In this document: piece after piece, positions 47,215-57,061 of the stretch
How the letters are laid out: each line of letters begins with the position of its first letter
Position numbering within the stretch: position 1 is the first letter of the stretch
Origin: Psychrobacter immobilis
GTDB taxonomy: Bacteria; Pseudomonadota; Gammaproteobacteria; Pseudomonadales; Moraxellaceae
Length of the DNA: 64,000 nt
Assembly (NCBI RefSeq): GCF_904846185.1
Contig: NZ_CAJGZQ010000012.1
Coordinates: 41,087-105,086, forward strand
Direction: 5' to 3'
Program-made: the position numbers and the translations under genes
The notes under the pieces: model-generated
The model's database searches: none
Seen by the model: the letters and a program-made list of their open reading frames with translations, nothing else
Told to the model about the DNA's origin: nothing

Positions 47215-48069
47215 TTAGCTAGCACCGATAGCTTGAGCCAACTCCGCCGCAGGTAGATAGCCGCCTACTTGCTGACCAGATTCTGTAAAGATAGCGGGAG
47301 TACCACGCACACCAAGTTTTGCACCCAGTGCCATGTGTTCTTGTACAGGGTTAGCACAGCTAGGCGCTTGTACATCAGCGCCCATTTTTCCTTGATTCAT
47401 GGCCGCCTTACGATCTTGACTACACCAAATGGCTTCCATTTTTGGCACTGATTCCTGACTGCGCGGCCATGCCAAATAACGTACTTCGATACCACGTGCA
47501 TTGATATCATCCATCTCTTCATGCAATTTACGACAATAACCACAGTCTGCATCGGTAAAGGCATAGACCACTGACTTCGTTTCGCCTATGGCTGGATAAA
47601 TCACCATGTCTTTTTTATCGACGGCTTTTAGGGCTTCTTGTGCGGTACTAGCAACCAATGCCGCACTGATATCGACAGGCAGAGCCTCGCCAACAGAAAT
47701 AATCTGACCTTGGATAATGTGTTTGCCAGACTTATCAGTAAAGAAAGAAGGCAGTCCTTCCGCTGTGACCCAATAAATACCATCCATATCTGTTGGTACG
47801 GCTGAAATGATATTTTCTTCAATACCGGACGTATTCAAATTCGCCTGCAACGCCTTTACCACGGCAGCATCGCTATCAGCGGATGCCTTACTTGTACTGG
47901 TTTTAGCATCGGTATTATTGACGATACTGGTGTTGCTGGTCGCATCTGCTGCATTGTTTGAGCAGCCCGCAGCAACCACAACAAGCAGTGCACTCATCAT
48001 AAAGCGAGATAAATTATTTCGAGAAAAGCGGTTATGAGCAAAGGTGTTTTTTGCAATCGGGGATGACAT
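47215..48069 (-). CDS. dsbC: DsbC-like disulfide isomerase lipoprotein
   Basis: DsbC corrects non-native disulfides in the periplasm and is kept reduced by DsbD (19.5 kb). A lipobox-like VVVAAGC near residues 30-36 predicts a lipid anchor, unlike soluble E. coli DsbC. A Ser/Thr/Asn/Asp-rich linker follows, then the dimerisation domain (VTAEGLPSFFTDKSGKHIIQGQII) and the thioredoxin fold with active site DCGYC and cis-Pro loop GVRGTPAIF. ATG 48069 has AGGA; ATG 48090 is an alternative. The protein is 284 aa. Confidence 0.9.
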   Translation of the reverse strand: MSSPIAKNTFAHNRFSRNNLSRFMMSALLVVVAAGCSNNAADATSNTSIVNNTDAKTSTSKASADSDAAVVKALQANLNTSGIEENIISAVPTDMDGIYWVTAEGLPSFFTDKSGKHIIQGQIISVGEALPVDISAALVASTAQEALKAVDKKDMVIYPAIGETKSVVYAFTDADCGYCRKLHEEMDDINARGIEVRYLAWPRSQESVPKMEAIWCSQDRKAAMNQGKMGADVQAPSCANPVQEHMALGAKLGVRGTPAIFTESGQQVGGYLPAAELAQAIGAS

Positions 48070-48482
48070 ATATAGGTGTCCTGTAGGCATCGTGCCTAAT
48101 CGTGAAGTCGTTTTAAGAAAAATGATACTAAATTTCTATATAAAGCAATACGTATTGATATTGTCTTAAAGGTTTAAAATTAAAAGGTTTTTTTACAATT
48201 TAATAATTATAAAAGGTAAGTAATCATGTCGCCTATATTAACATATTTATGGCAAATAACAGCCACAGGCTATGAGGTGATATAGGGAGGTGAGGGCAGC
48301 AATAATAGTAGTAGGTATAAACATCAATTCAAAAAAATAAGATACATTTGTACTATTTAATATCGACGCTTGCCCTTGTAGTCTACGGCTAATAACAGTG
48401 TTTTTATAAAAATTCATATAAAACTATTGGTATCAGTTATTTTTAACCCTTTATTTCAATAAATTTTTGCTAAGGAGCACAC
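48070..48482. other. Intergenic region between dsbC and the DUF808 gene
   Basis: This is a divergent, AT-rich gap of about 410 nt. No clear promoter or RNA gene is seen. A 19-codon open frame at 48226-48285 has an AAAAGG ahead of its ATG but no recognisable product. Confidence 0.35.
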
Positions 48483-49412
48483 ATGGCAGGTGCCAGTTTA
48501 TTAACCCTACTTGATGATATCAGTGTGATATTGGATGATGTTTCCGTCATGACCAAAGTCGCTGCTAAAAAAACCGCCGGTGTATTGGGCGATGATTTGG
48601 CGCTCAACGCAGAACAGGTCACGGGTGTCAAAGCCAATCGTGAGCTACCAGTGGTTTGGGCGGTCGCCAAAGGCTCATTTATTAATAAACTTATTCTAGT
48701 ACCAGCGGCACTCTTGATTAGTGCTGTTTATCCACCGCTGGTCACTTTTTTACTAATGTGTGGTGGTTTGTTTTTGGTTTATGAAGGCGCTGAAAAAGTC
48801 ATTCATCGATTTTGGCCACATGCTTTGCCGCATGATGAGGAGCAAAATGCTCGTCGGCAAGCCAATGCTGATGAGACTATAGATTTGGTCGCTTTTGAAA
48901 AAGAAAAGATCAAAGGTGCAGTACGTACGGATTTTATTCTGTCAGCTGAGATTATTGTGATTGCCTTGGGATCAACGGCAAGCGCCACTTTATTAGAACG
49001 AAGCTTGGTGCTGTCTATTTTAGCCATCGGTATTACGATTGGTATTTATGGCTTGGTCGCTGGTATCGTGAAAATAGACGATGCAGGTCTGCATTTAATG
49101 GAACAAGAAGGAGTGTTCAAGCAAAAATTGGGCAAGTTAATGTTTGCAGCGGCACCAAAACTGATGAAGTTTCTATCTATCGCTGGCACGTTGGCAATGT
49201 TTTTAGTAGGCGGTGGTATCTTAGTACACGGTATCGGCTTCTTACATCATGGAGTAGAGGATATCGCTGATTTAACGGGTATCTTTGAAAGCTTAACGAC
49301 AACGGTATTAAATGGCGTCATTGGTTTTATCATTGGCGCTGCGGTTGTGGCTATCTTAACAGTTATTAGTAAAATTCGTGGAAAAGACGACACAGCGTCA
49401 TCTGCACACTAA
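48483..49412 (+). CDS. DUF808 (YedI-type) inner membrane protein
   Basis: The N-terminus (MAGASLLTLLDDISVILDDVSVMTKVAAKKTAGVLGDDLALNAEQV) is the hallmark of the DUF808 family. Several membrane helices follow (about 66-82, 88-100, 150-170, 175-195, 230-255 and 275-298), with a charged cytosolic loop at 108-145 that includes HRFWPH. The function is unknown in the family. AAGGAG precedes the ATG. It is monocistronic. Confidence 0.9.
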   Translation: MAGASLLTLLDDISVILDDVSVMTKVAAKKTAGVLGDDLALNAEQVTGVKANRELPVVWAVAKGSFINKLILVPAALLISAVYPPLVTFLLMCGGLFLVYEGAEKVIHRFWPHALPHDEEQNARRQANADETIDLVAFEKEKIKGAVRTDFILSAEIIVIALGSTASATLLERSLVLSILAIGITIGIYGLVAGIVKIDDAGLHLMEQEGVFKQKLGKLMFAAAPKLMKFLSIAGTLAMFLVGGGILVHGIGFLHHGVEDIADLTGIFESLTTTVLNGVIGFIIGAAVVAILTVISKIRGKDDTASSAH

Positions 49413-49462
49413 GTCAGTTACCTGTGCTTTAGCTTTATATTGATTGTGATTTTATTTCGTAA

Positions 49463-49498
49463 AAAAGCCCCAAAGTTGCTGACAACTTTGGGGCTTTT
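49463..49498. terminator. Bidirectional terminator between DUF808 gene and rne
   Basis: A perfect 15-bp GC-rich stem (49463-49477 with 49484-49498) has a 6-nt loop and flanking A/T runs. It serves two convergent genes. Confidence 0.94.
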
Positions 49499-49516
49499 GC
49501 GTTGGACGTTATACGA

Positions 49517-52500
49517 TTAGCTTTCGCTATCTGAGTCATCAGTCTCTAGCTTTTCAGCTTGCGTGGGCTTTTTATGCTCCGTTTTAGGCTTACGGCTACG
49601 TGCCTTTGGTACTTTTGGCGTGGTCAAATTAAACATACCAGTCTGTGGCAGCAGTTGTTCAGCCACATTCTCAATCATGTTTTTATAACTGGCAATCGTG
49701 GTTTTTGACTTAGCAGCCTGACTGTCGTCTTTGCCTGCTTCTTTGCCTGCTTCTTTGGTATTGATAGGTTGCTCTACCTTAGGCTCATCTGCTGGCTTAG
49801 TTTTTTCAACGTCAGCTTCTTGAGTATTAGCCTCTTCAATGTCAGCAGCTTCGCTATCGTCATGTGCCCCGTCAGTCTTTTCAGCTGCTACTCGCTCAGC
49901 AATCACAGTGCCTTCATTCGACGGCTCGCCAGTTGTTTCTGCTAGGGCTTGATCTGCTTCTAGTAATTGTTCGCTGTGAGCGCTGATATTATCAGCCTGA
50001 GCTTGATTGGCTAGAGCATTTGCCTCAACATCATGAGCATCCACATTGTTATCATCATGTTCAATAACCGCTTGCTCAGTATCAGCCGCTTGTTCGGTCG
50101 GTAGACTCAACACTGCGGGCTCCTGATAACTAGGATGTTGACCACGTGGATCGTTGCCAGCACGCTTACCAATGGCACGTGGTTCGACGTCCGTTTTACC
50201 TTGCGTTGCCGCAAATTGACTGACCGCTTGTGTCATCGTTTCAAAGCGCGTCAGGTAATCTGCCGCCAATGGCTGATAGCCATAGTTGCTAAAGTCGAAA
50301 TTGCTGTCCTCAACTTTGGTATCAGCAGTCGGTGTGACGCTCGTTTCAATGTTAGCTGATTTGTTAGCTGATTTTGTTTGCTGCGTATGTGCATCGATAG
50401 CAGCAATAAAGCAACTAATGACACCGTCATTTTTCAAACGACTTTCTGCATCTGCTAATGCTTTACGAACAAAATCACCAACAGTGCCACGAATAGTCGA
50501 TGGGTTTACTACTGCAGGCTCAGCTACTGGTGGTTGTTGAGCTGATTGTGCTTGCTGACTACGAACCACACGTGGATCATTACTAGCCTGACCAAACTTC
50601 TCAGCAGTCACGTAGCGCTTGGCAAATAATGCTTCGTGCGTTAGCGCCAGTGCTGAGTTGTTCTTATCATTTGTGCTATGACCACTTGCGCTATGACTGT
50701 CATTGGCATTGCTAACATCGGCGTCACTGTCGGTAGCGTCAACAGTGTCAACAGTGTCAACAGTGTCACTATTCGCTTTTTCTGTCGATTCTGATTCGGG
50801 CTGTTTTGGCGTTATTGCTACGCTGTCCACGTTAGTATCCACAGATTTTGAATGGTCAGTTTGGTCTTTGGTAACGCTGTTAGATGTTGGTTGCTCATCT
50901 ACGGCAGGTTTTTTGTCAGTAGCGTTACTGTCTATTTTCGGGGCATTATTTTGTCCCTTGTCTTCAGTGGTGCTAACGTTAACATCATCAACATTAACAT
51001 CATGAGGCGCTACAGTGCCTTCGTCGTTACCCTTCACAGCAGCTGTTTCAGGAGCAACTTTTTTGTCATTGCTCTGCTGATTATCACTTTGCTGTGTATT
51101 AGCTTCTTTTTTACTGCTTTCTTTATTAACATCATTTACTGATTTTTGCTTTTCAGTAGATTGAGACTTTGTCTGTGTAGACTTACTGTCATCTAGAGAC
51201 AAGTGTACGACTTCTGGTGATTTCAGCTCAACGGCTGCTTCATTGACCTGTAGCACGACTTCATTAGGATCTTGATTTCGACGCGTGTTAGAGTGATTTT
51301 TTCGGCTGTTCGCACCTGTCGTCGCTTGCTGATTGGGTTGCTTAATATTTTCAGCTGTTAGTGTCTCGCCGCGCTCTAACTTGCCACGTGAACCGCGTTG
51401 GCTATGCGATTTACGCTTCGCACGAGTTTGCTCATCTGCCGTATTACTGTCTTTATCAGCATCATCATTGCGCTCGTTTGCATGGTGGCTACTGTCTTGA
51501 CGATTGCTGTTTTGCTGATTATTGTCTTGACGATTGTTGCGATTGCGCTCATTCGTGCGTCTGGTATCCTGCTGACGTTTGTTTTGATTGTCAGCCTGCT
51601 TGTCATCAGCATTACTTGCAGCACTATTTACGGCGTTGTTCTCGGTATCGCCGCTTGTTTCATTGCTTGACTCTTCTGCCTGATCTTTTCTTTGACGAGG
51701 TTTAGAAGATCTAGATTTACGTGGCTTACGTCTTCTTCTATCTTCATTACTGCTATCATCATCGGTGTCGCTGTCTGAGCTACGACGCGCTTGTTGACGA
51801 TTGGCATTGTTGTCGGATGGTTGTTCGTTATTTTTCTGACTGTTCTGCTGATTTTCTGGTACGTTGTTCGATGCACTCGTTGATGTATTACTCAGGGCAC
51901 TGCTATCAACTTGTCCAAATGAGCCTAAGCTTTGTGCGCCATTATTTACTAGTGCTTCAATGGCTTGTGCTGCATCACGACTACTGACGCTATGCGTCGT
52001 TGAGGCTTGTGGTGCTTGCGCAAATAGGTTTGATAACCACGCCACTGCTTGTGGCTGAGCTGCTGTCTCAACATGTGCAGGAGCTGTAGTTGCTGCTACT
52101 GGAGCAACAGGGGCAGGGGCTGCCACACTCTGGTTGTTGTTTGCTTGTGGCGCGCGCGCCGATGAAACGTTGGTCGTATTTTTATTGTTACGATGGTCGT
52201 TACTGTGTTTACTATGCTCAGCTGTACTGGTCGGTTTGTTTGATTGGCTAGCAGTATCATTGCTCGCTATTTGACGTGGCTGGCGCGTTGGCTGTTGCTC
52301 TGGACGCTCTTTTTCAGCCGTTTGCCAGTCAACTTCATAACCCAAATCGCTATGTTCTTGGGCTGTATCCGTAATACGCTCATAGCTTGAAGGCGCAAAG
52401 CCATCACGGTTAAAGTGTAGTTTAAAGTTAGGCGACTCTAAATGCGCGTGTGGCAAAATCGTGATACGCGTGCCACTGTCTTGCTCAAGATAAACTAAGG

Positions 52501-53860
52501 CATCACGTTTTTCGTTTAATAAGAAGGCGGCGATATCTGTTGGAACTTCTGCTTGTACTTCGCCTTGACGTTCTTTTAGCGCGATTTGTTCAATCTGACG
52601 CATAATTGATAGTGACAATGAGCGCAAGTCACGAATCATGCCGTTACCATGGCAGCGTGGGCAGATATAACCGGTTGACTCTTCTAGCGATGGACGCAGA
52701 CGCTGACGGCTCATTTCCATCAAACCAAACTTAGAAATATCACCAAATTGCACGCGTGCACGGTCATATTTGGTGGCATCAATCAGACGTTTTTCGACTT
52801 CTTTTTGATGCTTATTGTCATTCATATCAATAAAATCAATGACAATCAAACCACCCATATCACGCAAACGTAGCTGACGGGCAATTTCATCGGCTGCTTC
52901 TAGGTTGGTATGATACGCAGTTTCGGCAACGTCTGAACCTTTGGTCGACTTGGCTGAGTTGATATCGATAGAGACTAGTGCTTCCGTTTGATCAATAACG
53001 ATTGAGCCGCCTGATGGCAAACGCACTTCACGTTGATACGCGGTTTCGATCTGTTTTTCGATATTAAAGCGCGAAAACATCGGCTCATAATCGGTATATT
53101 TGCGTAGCTTTTCTGCTTGTTTTGGCATCACTGCATCGATAAATCCTGCCGCTTCAATATAAGCGTTTTCATTATCAATCCAAATCTCAGCGATATCATC
53201 ACGTAGATAATCACGAACAGCACGTGTGACAACGCCCGCTTCTTGGTGAACCAAGCGCGGTGAAGGATATTTTTGGTTTTGTTCTTGAATGGCTTGCCAG
53301 ATATTCAGCAAGTGATTTAAATCGTGCTGTAAATCTTCTTGAGTTTTACCAATACCCGCGGTACGAATGATGACACTCATGCCTTTTGGTAAATCAAGAT
53401 TGCTTAGCATACGCTTCATGTCTTCGCGCAGTTTGCCTGAGATTTGACGTGAGATACCACCGCCGCGAGGGTTGTTTGGCATTAATACCAGATAACGACC
53501 AGCTAATGAGACATACGTCGATAGGGCAGCGCCTTTGTTACCGCGCTCCTCTTTTTCGACTTGGACGATTAATTCATCGCCTTCTTTGATCAGTTTTTTG
53601 ATGTTTTCGTCACGTGGATTACCGCTTAAGTATTCAGCAGAGATTTCACGAATGGGTAAAAAACCTTGGCGCTGTGAGCCATATTCGACAAACACCGCTT
53701 CAAGCGATGGCTCGACACGGGTCACATGACCTTTATATATATTGGATTTTTTTTGTTCACGAGTACGGTTTTCAAGATCGAAATCGTAAAGATGATTGCC
53801 TTTACATAAGGCGACACGAATTTCTTCGTTTTGAGTAGCGTTGATCAAAATGCGTTTCAT
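49517..53860 (-). CDS. rne: Ribonuclease E
   Basis: RNase E is the main endonuclease for mRNA turnover and rRNA/tRNA maturation. The S1 domain (~37-120), DNase I-like catalytic core with Asp299 (VSIDINSA) and Asp345 (IDFIDM), and zinc-link CPRC (400-403) are intact. From ~515 on, some 930 residues are low-complexity. They are Asn/Gln/Asp/Glu/Ser-rich and include an Arg-rich block (~695-850) expected to bind RNA and the membrane/degradosome. At 1447 aa it is far longer than E. coli RNase E (1061). The tail has in-frame short tandem repeats such as D-T-V x3 (50741-50770). Divergent rluC matches the usual arrangement. Confidence 0.95.
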   Translation of the reverse strand: MKRILINATQNEEIRVALCKGNHLYDFDLENRTREQKKSNIYKGHVTRVEPSLEAVFVEYGSQRQGFLPIREISAEYLSGNPRDENIKKLIKEGDELIVQVEKEERGNKGAALSTYVSLAGRYLVLMPNNPRGGGISRQISGKLREDMKRMLSNLDLPKGMSVIIRTAGIGKTQEDLQHDLNHLLNIWQAIQEQNQKYPSPRLVHQEAGVVTRAVRDYLRDDIAEIWIDNENAYIEAAGFIDAVMPKQAEKLRKYTDYEPMFSRFNIEKQIETAYQREVRLPSGGSIVIDQTEALVSIDINSAKSTKGSDVAETAYHTNLEAADEIARQLRLRDMGGLIVIDFIDMNDNKHQKEVEKRLIDATKYDRARVQFGDISKFGLMEMSRQRLRPSLEESTGYICPRCHGNGMIRDLRSLSLSIMRQIEQIALKERQGEVQAEVPTDIAAFLLNEKRDALVYLEQDSGTRITILPHAHLESPNFKLHFNRDGFAPSSYERITDTAQEHSDLGYEVDWQTAEKERPEQQPTRQPRQIASNDTASQSNKPTSTAEHSKHSNDHRNNKNTTNVSSARAPQANNNQSVAAPAPVAPVAATTAPAHVETAAQPQAVAWLSNLFAQAPQASTTHSVSSRDAAQAIEALVNNGAQSLGSFGQVDSSALSNTSTSASNNVPENQQNSQKNNEQPSDNNANRQQARRSSDSDTDDDSSNEDRRRRKPRKSRSSKPRQRKDQAEESSNETSGDTENNAVNSAASNADDKQADNQNKRQQDTRRTNERNRNNRQDNNQQNSNRQDSSHHANERNDDADKDSNTADEQTRAKRKSHSQRGSRGKLERGETLTAENIKQPNQQATTGANSRKNHSNTRRNQDPNEVVLQVNEAAVELKSPEVVHLSLDDSKSTQTKSQSTEKQKSVNDVNKESSKKEANTQQSDNQQSNDKKVAPETAAVKGNDEGTVAPHDVNVDDVNVSTTEDKGQNNAPKIDSNATDKKPAVDEQPTSNSVTKDQTDHSKSVDTNVDSVAITPKQPESESTEKANSDTVDTVDTVDATDSDADVSNANDSHSASGHSTNDKNNSALALTHEALFAKRYVTAEKFGQASNDPRVVRSQQAQSAQQPPVAEPAVVNPSTIRGTVGDFVRKALADAESRLKNDGVISCFIAAIDAHTQQTKSANKSANIETSVTPTADTKVEDSNFDFSNYGYQPLAADYLTRFETMTQAVSQFAATQGKTDVEPRAIGKRAGNDPRGQHPSYQEPAVLSLPTEQAADTEQAVIEHDDNNVDAHDVEANALANQAQADNISAHSEQLLEADQALAETTGEPSNEGTVIAERVAAEKTDGAHDDSEAADIEEANTQEADVEKTKPADEPKVEQPINTKEAGKEAGKDDSQAAKSKTTIASYKNMIENVAEQLLPQTGMFNLTTPKVPKARSRKPKTEHKKPTQAEKLETDDSDSES

Positions 53861-55054
53861 ATTTGTATCCTATGAGTACGCATAACAACGACGAGACGGG
53901 CTTTAGAGCGCAATGGCAAGTATGGCTAACATTTAAATTAGCATGGGCAGATGTTAATCAACGATAGAACGTAAATCATGGGTTAATAAAGCACTTGGGC
54001 TTTGTCAATGGCTTGTTTTTTACCTAAAGCGTGTTAGCAGAACTAACGTAAATATAAAATTTATAGGGTGTAAGGCTATCTATTTATATCCTATTATTGA
54101 TAGGCTTGGTACAAATATTAATGCGTCAGCATGCGATTCAGTTTTACTATCAGCAAGCTTTATTGGTAGTCATGCCAGCTTACTTTGTAAGAGCAGGCGA
54201 CGGGCAGTGACGAGATTCAATATACTGATATTCAAAAGGCGTTGTGCTGCTGCAATCCATCCATCAAAGTCTAGCAATAATATCGCTGTTATAAATACCA
54301 TTATATGAAATGGTGATATTCAGCAATTATTTGTTTAGGTAAAGCAATTGGTCACTCTTTATTTATCGTTCTTTCTGGTATAACGTCAATAATATCTTGG
54401 GTGTTTTACGGTTAGGTGTCGCGGCTCCGGTGATCAGCGGGGCGTACTTGGCAAACAGAATAAATGACCAAACTATCGGTGTGGTGCTGTATTCATATCT
54501 TTTTTATCGTTATCTGTTTGACCACCAATACGTAGGCAGCTATCGATATACTTCTCGATCCTAATGCTAAACAACCCATACTTGCTCAACTACACTTGCG
54601 TAAAAGACCGCCAATAACCAGTCATTAAATCATGAATAATTATCAAATAAAGTCGTTGTCATGCAGGTTGTGAGTCAATGTAGTGTCATTATCGGTCAAT
54701 AAACAGGCATTTAGCCAAACTTATCAACACTGAATTTATGAACACAAAGGTATTTAGTGTCACTATTTATTCTATGGTACTGAGTAAAGTCAGTACGATA
54801 CTTTCATTTTACAATTTATGGGGACATATCTATAAATATCTACAAGTGATATTTCTAAACAGATACTGCGCCCTAAAATCCGATTAAACATACAATGTTG
54901 GCAGGGTATACTGCTAATACCTTTTCACTAAAAGTTCGTAAAAATGGTAATGCGCTATTTAGAACAACAACAATGATTATTGCTGCAGTCTCTGCTTAAT
55001 TGTCGCTCAACATGCTAAACTATAGCAAATCTTTCTGTAAATACCTAACTAAAA
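53861..55054. other. 1.2-kb non-coding region between rne and rluC
   Basis: The rne side probably holds a long 5' untranslated leader; E. coli rne is autoregulated through such a leader. A minus-strand TTGACA reads at 54003-54008 but lacks a well-spaced -10. No functional gene is visible. Part of the middle carries a probable transporter remnant. No RNA gene was recognised. Confidence 0.45.
54311..54563 (+). pseudogene. Possible remnant of a TauE/SafE-like transporter
   Basis: Frame read from about 54344 gives AIGHSLFIVLSGITSIISW, then stops. A shifted frame from 54412 continues as LGVAAPVISGAYLANRIND and a hydrophobic stretch ending near 54563. The order (a small-residue helix, then an L-G-A-x-L-A-x-R-like segment and a last helix) resembles the C-terminus of TauE/SafE exporters. 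The rest of the gene is missing. This is suggestive only. Confidence 0.33.
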
Positions 55055-56080
55055 ATGACGAAGCCAAAAATGACTGACGACGCACCTACCCATGAAGCCC
55101 CTGCTATTTTTAATAGTAAAACACGCCCGCAAAGCGCTGATGATGAAATCAGCAACTTTGGTAAGGTAAATTATCTTGAAGTAACCCGCCATCAACACGA
55201 TCAGCGCTTGGATAACTTTTTGTTGAACCGTTTAAAAGGTTTGCCAAAACCGCATATCTATAAAATGATTCGCTCAGATGAGATTCGGGTCAATAATAAA
55301 CGCTGCAAAGCGCACGATAGAGTACAGCGTGAAGACGTGGTACGTATCGCGCCAGTGGTACTTGCTACCCGCGAAAAACCAATTATCAGTGCTGAGTTTG
55401 CTAAAAGCTTGTTAGCACGCGTAGTGTATGAAGACGAAGGAATGCTAGTGCTGAATAAGCCTTCTGGCATCGCCGTTCACGGTGGTAGTGGTTTGGACTT
55501 TGGTGTTATCGAAGCCATGCGTGAAGTGACAGGTAAAAAATACCTAGAGCTGATACATCGCATTGATAAAGACACCTCAGGTCTATTGATGATTTCTAAA
55601 AAACGCTCAGCGCTAAAAGCGTTGCAACAGCATCTCGTTGATAAAACCATCCAGAAGCATTACTTATGTATCGCCAAAGGTCAGCCAGCATTAAATGAGC
55701 AACGCATTGATGCGTCATTGCTACGCTATACAGTTGCTAGTGGTGAACGCCGCGTCAAAGTAGATGCGCAAGATCCGCAATCTAAAGACAGCCAGACGGA
55801 TATCGTCGTTCATGGTCGTTTTATGATTGCTGATCAGCCAGTTAGTCTAATTGAAGCCAAACCACTGACGGGTCGTACCCATCAAATCCGTGTGCATTTG
55901 GCTCACATTGGTCACGCTATCTTGGGTGATGATAAATATAATGTGCATGATAAATCAGGCGTCCATCGTCTGTGTCTGCATGCGTGGCGTTTAGACATTC
56001 CAGGCTATGAAACTATTACTGCACCGCTACCAGATGACATGGCAGACTGGTTGCCAGAGCAAACCAAGTTGCCTGAATAA
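55055..56080 (+). CDS. rluC: 23S rRNA pseudouridine synthase RluC
   Basis: RluC modifies uridines 955, 2504 and 2580 of 23S rRNA in E. coli. An S4 domain (~48-100) precedes the catalytic domain, whose signature HRIDKDTSG contains the catalytic Asp171; KPLTGRTHQIRVHLAHIGHAILGDDKY is the second conserved block. The length is 341 aa with an acidic, disordered N-terminus of ~35 residues. The start is ATG 55055 or 55070, neither with a good Shine-Dalgarno. Divergence from rne supports RluC rather than RluD. Confidence 0.92.
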   Translation: MTKPKMTDDAPTHEAPAIFNSKTRPQSADDEISNFGKVNYLEVTRHQHDQRLDNFLLNRLKGLPKPHIYKMIRSDEIRVNNKRCKAHDRVQREDVVRIAPVVLATREKPIISAEFAKSLLARVVYEDEGMLVLNKPSGIAVHGGSGLDFGVIEAMREVTGKKYLELIHRIDKDTSGLLMISKKRSALKALQQHLVDKTIQKHYLCIAKGQPALNEQRIDASLLRYTVASGERRVKVDAQDPQSKDSQTDIVVHGRFMIADQPVSLIEAKPLTGRTHQIRVHLAHIGHAILGDDKYNVHDKSGVHRLCLHAWRLDIPGYETITAPLPDDMADWLPEQTKLPE

Positions 56081-56110
56081 GTCGCCAAATAAAATTTTTA
56101 AGCATTAACT

Positions 56111-56160
56111 TTAAACGTCACGAACGCTTATTTTTCTTAATAAGTTGCCGTGACGTTTTC
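56111..56160 (+). terminator. Intrinsic terminator of rluC
   Basis: A 10-bp outer stem (56113-56122 with 56149-56158) encloses a smaller CTTATT/AATAAG hairpin and ends in TTTT. Confidence 0.75.
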
Positions 56161-56200
56161 GTATCTACCATTTATTATTGATATTCGTTAAGGTCTATTT

Positions 56201-56914
56201 ATGAGCAATCAATCTGTCGCTAGTATCTCTAGCGCTTTCAAAGGAACTCAGTTGTCAGCCAGTCATCGTTTAGCGGATAAGACGCTGATTATTTTTGATT
56301 GGGATGGAACGCTAATGGATTCCATTGGCTTAATCGTTGAGTCAATGCATGTGGCAGGAGAGGCGCATGGGTTCCAGACCACCGATAAAGCTGTACAAGA
56401 CATCATTGGGCTGAGCTTAATGAATGGCATTGAGATTTTGTATCCGCAAGCCAATGACACACAAAAGCTTGCGATTCAGCAAAGCTACGCAGACCACTAT
56501 ATTGCCAACAGCCACAGTACACCGCTTTTTGCGCCGATAGAAGGGATGTTGCAGACCCTACAAGCCCAAGGTAAAAGTCTCGCGGTTGCAACTGGTAAAA
56601 AGCGAAAGGGCTTAGACCGCGTATTAGATGCTTCAGAGAGCCACCATTATTTTGTGATGACCCGCTGTGCCGATGAGGCAGGCTCAAAACCTGACCCGCA
56701 GATGTTGACCGATATTTTGAATTATACGCAGCAGCAAATCGCCAATGCTGTTTTCATCGGTGACAGTATCTACGATATCCAAATGGCAACGGAACTAGGC
56801 ATGACCAGTATTGCGGTGAATTATGGTACAGCATCACCTGCAGAGCTCGCCGCACAGCAACCCACTTATCAGGTTGACACGCCACAAGCGTTGGCTGAGC
56901 TACTATGTGCTTAA
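56201..56914 (+). CDS. HAD-superfamily phosphatase (phosphoglycolate phosphatase-like)
   Basis: HAD motifs are clear: motif I DWDGT with nucleophile Asp33 and Asp35, motif II ATGK, the lysine in GSKPDP, and motif IV IGDSIYD. A helical type-1 cap lies between motifs I and II (~45-110). The length is 237 aa. HAD hydrolases of this kind often follow rluC in Pseudomonas and Acinetobacter. The substrate is not inferable. AAGGT precedes the ATG. It has a separate terminator. Confidence 0.88.
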   Translation: MSNQSVASISSAFKGTQLSASHRLADKTLIIFDWDGTLMDSIGLIVESMHVAGEAHGFQTTDKAVQDIIGLSLMNGIEILYPQANDTQKLAIQQSYADHYIANSHSTPLFAPIEGMLQTLQAQGKSLAVATGKKRKGLDRVLDASESHHYFVMTRCADEAGSKPDPQMLTDILNYTQQQIANAVFIGDSIYDIQMATELGMTSIAVNYGTASPAELAAQQPTYQVDTPQALAELLCA

Positions 56915-56978
56915 CTAAAAGCACTTAAATAAAAGTGCTTAAATAAAAAACTTTTTGAATGCTAAAAAATGATAATAA

Positions 56979-57015
56979 AAAAAGGGTTTATCGATAATAA
57001 CGATAAACCCTTTTT
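56979..57015. terminator. Bidirectional terminator between HAD gene and engB
   Basis: A perfect 15-bp stem (56979-56993 with 57001-57015) has a 7-nt loop and A/T-rich edges. It separates two convergent genes. Confidence 0.93.
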
Positions 57016-57061
57016 ACTTGGAGACGATAATGTTTATTTGATTTATTTTTGAGCACTATCC

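Noticed and set aside
48226..48285. A 19-codon frame with AAAAGG upstream in the dsbC-DUF808 gap
   Set aside because: Too short to judge, with no recognisable motif, and it lies in an AT-rich region where chance frames are common.
42114..49412. A possible genomic island spanning the DUF2382 genes to DUF808
   Set aside because: No integrase, tRNA junction, direct repeats or composition break is visible, and hom, thiolase and dsbC are ordinary chromosomal genes.
49750..52100. Several plus-strand open frames of 60-115 codons opposite the rne tail, some looking hydrophobic
   Set aside because: They are antisense shadows of the low-complexity Asp/Glu/Asn/Gln-rich coding sequence, with no ribosome sites and no family match.
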